This document shows, piece after piece, positions 10,586-14,127 of a stretch of 14,127 bases of DNA (its first letter is position 1; each line of letters begins with the position of its first letter). The notes under the pieces were generated by a model. The model ran no database searches. It was not told the DNA's origin and saw only the letters and a list, made by a program, of their open reading frames with translations. Source of the DNA: Gemmatimonadota bacterium (GTDB lineage Bacteria > ARS69); contig BQJX01000021.1 in assembly GCA_021604925.1 (NCBI GenBank), positions 1 through 14,127 of the forward strand, given 5' to 3'. The translations under genes were made by a program, and so were the position numbers.

Positions 10586-11143
10586 TTGGGATCTGAGACT
10601 CCGTGGATCGTGAGCAGCCAGCGAATGGTGGGGTCTGCGTTCGGCGTCAGCGTGAAGACGATCGAATCGTGGCGCTCCAACGGCATGCCCGGAGAGCCAC
10701 GGGCTTGGGACCTGGTTGCGATCGCGGAGTGGAAGACCCGGAGAGACTTCGAGCAGCAGGAAGCTCGTATCAGTGTCGGGCACGACGAAGAGGACGAATT
10801 CGATCTCGACCCGGACTCGCCGAAAGGAGCGAAGTACTGGGAGACGCGCTTCCGCCGGGCGAGGGCGGAGATGCACGAGATGAAACTGAAGACCGAGCGC
10901 GGCGAGCTGGTGCCCCGGGACGAGGTGATCCTTGCGTGGGCCGCCCGGTTCGCCCAGGCGAAGAACTCGCTCATGACTCTCGGTCAGTCGACGACGACCG
11001 ACCTGCTGGTTGCCCGCCGAATCGACAAGTCGGTCAGGAAGATGCTCGAGGTGCTGAGCGCCCCGGGGCTTCCCGGAGTCCCGGACCGACTCATGGCTCT
11101 CCTGCGAGAGTGGATAGGTGGCGACGATGAGTCTGCTGCTTGA
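10586..11143 (+). CDS. Terminase small subunit, Nu1-like
   Basis: A 185-residue protein that fits the lambda Nu1 group, the DNA-recognition subunit of the packaging motor, which binds cos and guides the large subunit. Residues 9-52 are a winged-helix/HTH (SQRMVGSAFGVSVKTIESWRSNGMPG ... WDLVAIAEWKTRRD), matching the Nu1 order 'helix, S/T-x-x-T-I-x-x-W, G-M-P, W-x-x-x-x'. Residues 80-115 are a charged helix (ETRFRRARAEMHEMKLKTERGELVPRDEV), the coiled-coil region with the family's 'G-x-L-V-P-R-x-E-V'. Residues 116-178 are helical and probably contact the large subunit. Start TTG at 10586 is chosen because GGAGGGG at 10571-10577 lies eight bases upstream; the next in-frame starts (GTG 10610, ATG 10625) would cut the HTH. 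It overlaps the large subunit gene by 17 bases. Confidence 0.82.
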   Translation: MGSETPWIVSSQRMVGSAFGVSVKTIESWRSNGMPGEPRAWDLVAIAEWKTRRDFEQQEARISVGHDEEDEFDLDPDSPKGAKYWETRFRRARAEMHEMKLKTERGELVPRDEVILAWAARFAQAKNSLMTLGQSTTTDLLVARRIDKSVRKMLEVLSAPGLPGVPDRLMALLREWIGGDDESAA

Positions 11144-13052
11144 GAAGACTCCGGAAGAGTGCCGGGCGTGGACACCCCCGGCGGAGATCCCGGTTGCCCA
11201 ATGGTGTGGTGAGAACGTCTTCCTCCCTTTCGGTGGCTCGGAGGTCCGCCCCTACGACCCTTGGTTCACTCCGTACGTCGTCGAGATCCTCAACACGCTG
11301 ACCGATCCGACCATCGAGGAGGTGACGTTCGTGGCGTCGACCCAGGTCGGGAAGACGGCGTTGGAGCTCGCGATCATCGCTTGGATCCTTGTCATGCGAC
11401 CGAGCAACGTCTTGCTCGTCATGCCGACCGAGGAGGCCGCGAAGAGCATCCTCGAGGAGCGGATCAAGCCCATGATCGAGGCGACCCCCGCTCTTAGCGA
11501 GTTGGTCACGGGGAAGAAGAAGGACTGGGGGACCAGCCGAGTCACGCTGAGCAACGGGGCCTCGATACACATTGGGTACGCTGGCAGCCCGACGACGCTG
11601 GCAAGTCGGGACCTTCCGAATGTGATCGCAGACGAGTGCGCGAAGTGGCCGGAGTTCTCGAAGGACGAGGGGAACCCGCTGCGCTTGGCGGTGGAGCGGA
11701 CCCGGTGGTTCCCGCACACGAAGGTCGTCGTGAAGACGTCGACTCCGAAGAACGAGGCGGATCTGATCTGGCGAGAGTGGCTCGCCGGAGATCAACGAAG
11801 CTTCTACGTGCCGTGCCCTCACTGCGGAGAGTATCAGACGCTCGAGGCCCGTCGGATCCGGTTGCGCCCCGGGTTTGAGGACGTGCGCGACTCGACCCGA
11901 ATCGATACGGAGCGCTTGGGGCACTACGTCTGCTCGGAGTGCGACCGGGGAATCGAAGAGTCGCAGAAGGAAGAGATGATCTACCAGGGGGTGTGGGCTC
12001 CCGACAAGTGCCGAGTCGTCGACGGGCTGATCGAGGGCGAGATTCCCAGGACGAAGTACCGGAGCTACCGGATCAACTGCGTGTACAGCCCGCTGCTGAC
12101 GTTCAGCGAGATCGTCGCCGAGTGGTTCCAACGCAAGGACGTGCGTTCAGACCTCATGAACTTCGTCAACTCGTGGGAGGCGAAGCCGTGGGTTGACTCA
12201 AGGACCACGGTGACGGAGTCGGCTCTCGCCGCGATCGCACTCGACTACGAGGAGGGAACGGTTCACGAAGAGGGGCAGGTTCTGGTCGCGGGAATCGACG
12301 TGCAGCACGGGTCGGTCTACTACGTCGTGCGGGCATACGGGTATCGCGAGAAGTCGTGGTTGGTCGAGAAGGGCCGGATCGACGTCGACCCGTCGGAGAC
12401 CGACCTCGAGAAGGTGGCCCAGTACCTCGCCGAGATGCGGTGGCAGGGCGAGGACGGTGATGAGCACCAGGTTGCACTCGCGGGGATCGACTCGGGTGAC
12501 GGGGCGCGGACGCACGAGATCTACGACACCTGCGCGCAGTATCCGTACCTGCTCGTTCCGACGAAGGGGTGGCAGACCCGGCAGCAGCCGTTCAGCTTCT
12601 CGGTCGTCCAGGACAAAGGAGACGGGAAGCGGAAGATCCCGGGATCGGTACGTCTCTGCAACTTCTCGACGGACTGGTTCAAGACGAAGATCAGCGCCAA
12701 GATCGCGAACCCTCCGAAGTTTGGCTCGTGGCACATCCCCGCGAAGGTGGCGAAGCCGTACAGGGAGAGCCTTCAGTCCGAGCACAAGATCACGAAGCAC
12801 AACCAGCGCGGCGAGCTCCGTGAAAAGTGGGAAGTGAAGTCGGGATATCGGGACCGGAACCACTGGTGGGACTGTGAGGTGATCGCGGACCTCATGGCGT
12901 CGGTGAAGCTAGCGCACCGCCTCTCCGACATCGTGGCCGAACGGAAGAAGCGCAAGGATCCGATCGACCCCTCGGTGGAGGAGGTCCCGATGCGTCACCG
13001 CCGGCGGGGAGGCGAAGAGTCGAACTGGGTCGATACCGGGGGTGACTGGTGA
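11127..13052 (+). CDS. Terminase large subunit, GpA family
   Basis: A 641-residue packaging ATPase/nuclease of the lambda gpA type. It pumps DNA into the prohead using ATP and cuts concatemers at cos. The ATPase domain shows a Walker A-like ASTQVGKT (70-77), Walker B with acidic pair NVIADE (165-170, D169/E170), and a KTSTP coupling motif (203-207). A four-cysteine insertion (C230, C233, C269, C272) is a zinc-finger-like element common in this family. The C-terminal RNase H-like nuclease has VAGIDVQ (387-393, D391 as first acidic residue), AGIDSGDG (452-459, D455), and a final aspartate region DCEVIADL. ATG at 11127 is preferred for its AGGTGG at 11116-11121; GTG at 11118 would add three residues. 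It ends in a GTGA overlap. All key motifs look intact. Confidence 0.95.
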   Translation: MSLLLEKTPEECRAWTPPAEIPVAQWCGENVFLPFGGSEVRPYDPWFTPYVVEILNTLTDPTIEEVTFVASTQVGKTALELAIIAWILVMRPSNVLLVMPTEEAAKSILEERIKPMIEATPALSELVTGKKKDWGTSRVTLSNGASIHIGYAGSPTTLASRDLPNVIADECAKWPEFSKDEGNPLRLAVERTRWFPHTKVVVKTSTPKNEADLIWREWLAGDQRSFYVPCPHCGEYQTLEARRIRLRPGFEDVRDSTRIDTERLGHYVCSECDRGIEESQKEEMIYQGVWAPDKCRVVDGLIEGEIPRTKYRSYRINCVYSPLLTFSEIVAEWFQRKDVRSDLMNFVNSWEAKPWVDSRTTVTESALAAIALDYEEGTVHEEGQVLVAGIDVQHGSVYYVVRAYGYREKSWLVEKGRIDVDPSETDLEKVAQYLAEMRWQGEDGDEHQVALAGIDSGDGARTHEIYDTCAQYPYLLVPTKGWQTRQQPFSFSVVQDKGDGKRKIPGSVRLCNFSTDWFKTKISAKIANPPKFGSWHIPAKVAKPYRESLQSEHKITKHNQRGELREKWEVKSGYRDRNHWWDCEVIADLMASVKLAHRLSDIVAERKKRKDPIDPSVEEVPMRHRRRGGEESNWVDTGGDW

Positions 13053-13300
13053 GCTGGATCCCCGAAGAAGACGATCCGAAGGACCGTCGGCGTCGGCGGG
13101 AGGATGAGGGGCGGCCGCAGGAGAACCCACTGGCTGGGTCGGGTGACTCGAGGCCGGTCGTCTTCCATCGGAAGATCCGCTGCCCGCGCTGCGACGCGAA
13201 GAAGGGGATCCGGAACATCGGAAACTACCCCGGCCTGCCGGTGACCTACCACGAGTGCCAGGCTTGCGGAGAGCGCTTCAAGGCGATCGAGCGAGAGTGA
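13049..13300 (+). CDS. Small zinc-ribbon protein (83 aa)
   Basis: An 83-residue protein. Residues 1-35 are acidic/basic and probably disordered. The rest is a zinc ribbon with CPRC (C45, C48) and CQAC-type HECQACG (C70, C73), i.e. CxxC-x21-CxxC, with VTYHECQ as the strand before the second knuckle. Zinc-ribbon proteins directly after the large terminase occur in lambda-like and Mu-like late regions, for example the Com regulator; this is a general comparison, not proof. GTG at 13049 is in a GTGA overlap with the terminase. Function may be DNA or RNA binding, unproven. Confidence 0.7.
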   Translation: MSWIPEEDDPKDRRRRREDEGRPQENPLAGSGDSRPVVFHRKIRCPRCDAKKGIRNIGNYPGLPVTYHECQACGERFKAIERE

Positions 13301-13388
13301 TTTCCGCCAGGAGTGGAATCTTGCGACTTTTCCGTAATCCGGAAAGGTGTGCTCGCGGAGGTTGTTTCCCGGCTCTACGGTCCTCGGC
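13301..13388. other. Short gap with an inverted repeat before the gpW-like gene
   Basis: This 88-base gap breaks the tight gene packing of the late operon. It holds an inverted repeat: CTTTTCCG (13327-13334) and CGGAAAGG (13340-13347), eight base pairs with one T:G wobble and a TAATC loop. No T run follows, so it does not look like a standard rho-independent terminator. It could be an mRNA structure that tunes translation of the downstream gene, or a protein-binding site. I see no convincing promoter. Confidence 0.5.
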
Positions 13389-13634
13389 ATGACCATTCGA
13401 TCCGAGGCCGAGATTCGGGCCGACATCACCGCGACTCACGCCAAGATCCAGGAGATCCGCTCCAAAGGGGTCGCGGAGATCGATTCTCCTGAAGGCGACG
13501 GCAGCGTGCGCTTCGTCAGCCTCTCGGAGTACCAGAAGAGCCTGGATTCGCTCTACAAGGAACTCTCGATCGTGGTCCGGTCCGGAGCCGGCTACAGCGG
13601 TAGCCACCTCGCTTCGTTCGAGAGGGGTTCCTGA
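13389..13634 (+). CDS. gpW-like head-to-tail joining protein
   Basis: An 81-residue protein in the position of lambda gpW, between the terminase and portal genes; gpW caps the portal channel and allows tail attachment. Predicted order is helix (SEAEIRADITATHAKIQEIR, about 5-24), beta hairpin (about 28-43, VAEIDSPEGDGSVRFVS), and helix (EYQKSLDSLYKELS, about 47-60), which is the alpha-beta-beta-alpha fold of gpW. Lambda gpW is 68 residues, so this is slightly longer with a Ser/Gly-rich tail. The ATG at 13389 has no strong ribosome binding site, since GGAGG lies about 29 bases upstream. A GTG at 13347 is in frame but falls within the hairpin. It ends in a TGATG overlap with the portal. Identity rests on position and fold pattern. 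Confidence 0.7.
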   Translation: MTIRSEAEIRADITATHAKIQEIRSKGVAEIDSPEGDGSVRFVSLSEYQKSLDSLYKELSIVVRSGAGYSGSHLASFERGS

Positions 13635-14127
13635 TGCCCCTGCGTCGACGTCCCCGACGGAATCGAACGGAGAACTTCCGAGAGCGGGCTTCGGGCTTCG
13701 TGGATTCGTTCGTGCGCATGGTCTCGCCTCGAGCGGCCGCGCGACGAGCGGCGGCTCAACACGCTCTCGAGGTCATGACCGAGTCCCGGGCTTCCTCGTA
13801 CCACGGCGCAAGCCAGGGCCGGAACTTCGAGGACTGGGATGCGCCCGACGGTAGTGCCGACGCGCTCAACGAGCGCGAGTACGAGCTACTCCGCGCGCGA
13901 GCTCGCGACCGCGAGCGAAACGACGCCCACGCCCAGGCGATCGTCCAGACCATGTGTGACAACGTGGTGGGGACGGGGATTCGACCGCAGGCAGAGGCCA
14001 GCGCCGAGGCTCTCGGCGTCTCGGAGGCGGTCGCCGAGGAGTGGAACAACGGGTGCGAGCGGGCGTGGAAGCGCGCGACTCGGTTCCTGGACGCCACCGG
14101 TCGGCTCAACGTCTACCAGATGCAGCA
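13634..14127 (+). CDS. Portal protein, lambda family (3' end outside window)
   Basis: The N-terminal 164 residues of a portal protein. The portal forms the dodecameric ring at one head vertex through which DNA enters and leaves. Hallmarks of the lambda-type family seen here: a basic N-terminus, a helix ELLRARARDRERND (84-97) of the 'L-R-x-R-x-R-x-x-x-R-N' type, then AQAIVQTMCDNVVGTGIRPQA (100-120), matching the characteristic 'N-V-V-G-x-G-I-x-P', and a helix WNNGCERAWKRATRFLDATGRLN (137-159) fitting the 'F-x-x-W' region. The ATG at 13634 overlaps the preceding stop as TGATG. The reading frame remains open to the window end, so the protein is cut. Confidence 0.9.
   Translation, partial: MPLRRRPRRNRTENFRERASGFVDSFVRMVSPRAAARRAAAQHALEVMTESRASSYHGASQGRNFEDWDAPDGSADALNEREYELLRARARDRERNDAHAQAIVQTMCDNVVGTGIRPQAEASAEALGVSEAVAEEWNNGCERAWKRATRFLDATGRLNVYQMQ

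Noticed and set aside
10510..10596. 28-codon open frame starting ATGGGGTTAGC
   Set aside because: Short, no ribosome binding site at a good distance, and it runs through the structured gap into the terminase start.
11091..12131. 346-codon open frame on the minus strand
   Set aside because: It lies antisense to the large terminase gene, whose motifs are unmistakable. GC-rich DNA gives long antisense frames, and the peptide is low-complexity Arg/Leu/Asp without recognisable motifs.

Overview
The window is a gene-dense stretch of a tailed double-stranded DNA phage or prophage. Every gene I can support is on the + strand. GC content looks high by eye (not computed), TGA is a very common stop, and GTG and even TTG starts are frequent. 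No integrase, tRNA or bacterial housekeeping gene is visible, so the host cannot be named. The packaging genes are of the lambda type (Nu1-like small terminase, GpA-like large terminase, gpW-like protein, lambda-family portal). That suggests a siphovirus-like phage, most plausibly of a high-GC Gram-negative bacterium; the host part is inference.

Layout. (1) 1-4708, recombination and replication: the C-terminal end of a RecT-type annealing protein, two tiny membrane proteins, three small conserved or unknown proteins, a DUF559/Vsr-like PD-(D/E)XK nuclease, a replication-initiator-like protein whose linker DNA carries repeats that look like an internal origin, a small winged-helix protein, a small conserved phage protein and a DUF2303-like protein. 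(2) 4705-6483: an unusual 592-residue protein with a beta-rich N-terminal module, a TPEP-repeat linker and a helical C-terminal domain. It sits between replication genes and I cannot assign a function. (3) 6480-9721: thirteen very small genes, most joined by 4-nt ATGA/GTGA/TTGA overlaps. They include a DUF1064 nuclease and several different small Cys-rich, probably zinc-binding proteins. (4) 9718-10398: an HNH endonuclease with an N-terminal zinc motif and a C-terminal HTH. (5) 10399-10585: the longest non-coding gap, with several hairpins, which is a candidate cos region. (6) 10586-14127: the start of the late module, with small terminase, large terminase, zinc ribbon, a short gap with a hairpin, a gpW-like protein and a portal protein cut by the window end.

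How it works together. The first ~10.4 kb reads as one long polycistronic early/middle operon with translational coupling, serving recombination, replication initiation and DNA processing. The second part is the packaging and head operon. The boundary between them (HNH gene, then structured gap, then terminase) is where cos and any late control signals would be expected. The points most worth checking are the repeat cluster inside the replication gene, the 592-residue orphan protein, the structured gap before the terminase, and a 13-bp direct repeat that marks both ends of one small gene.
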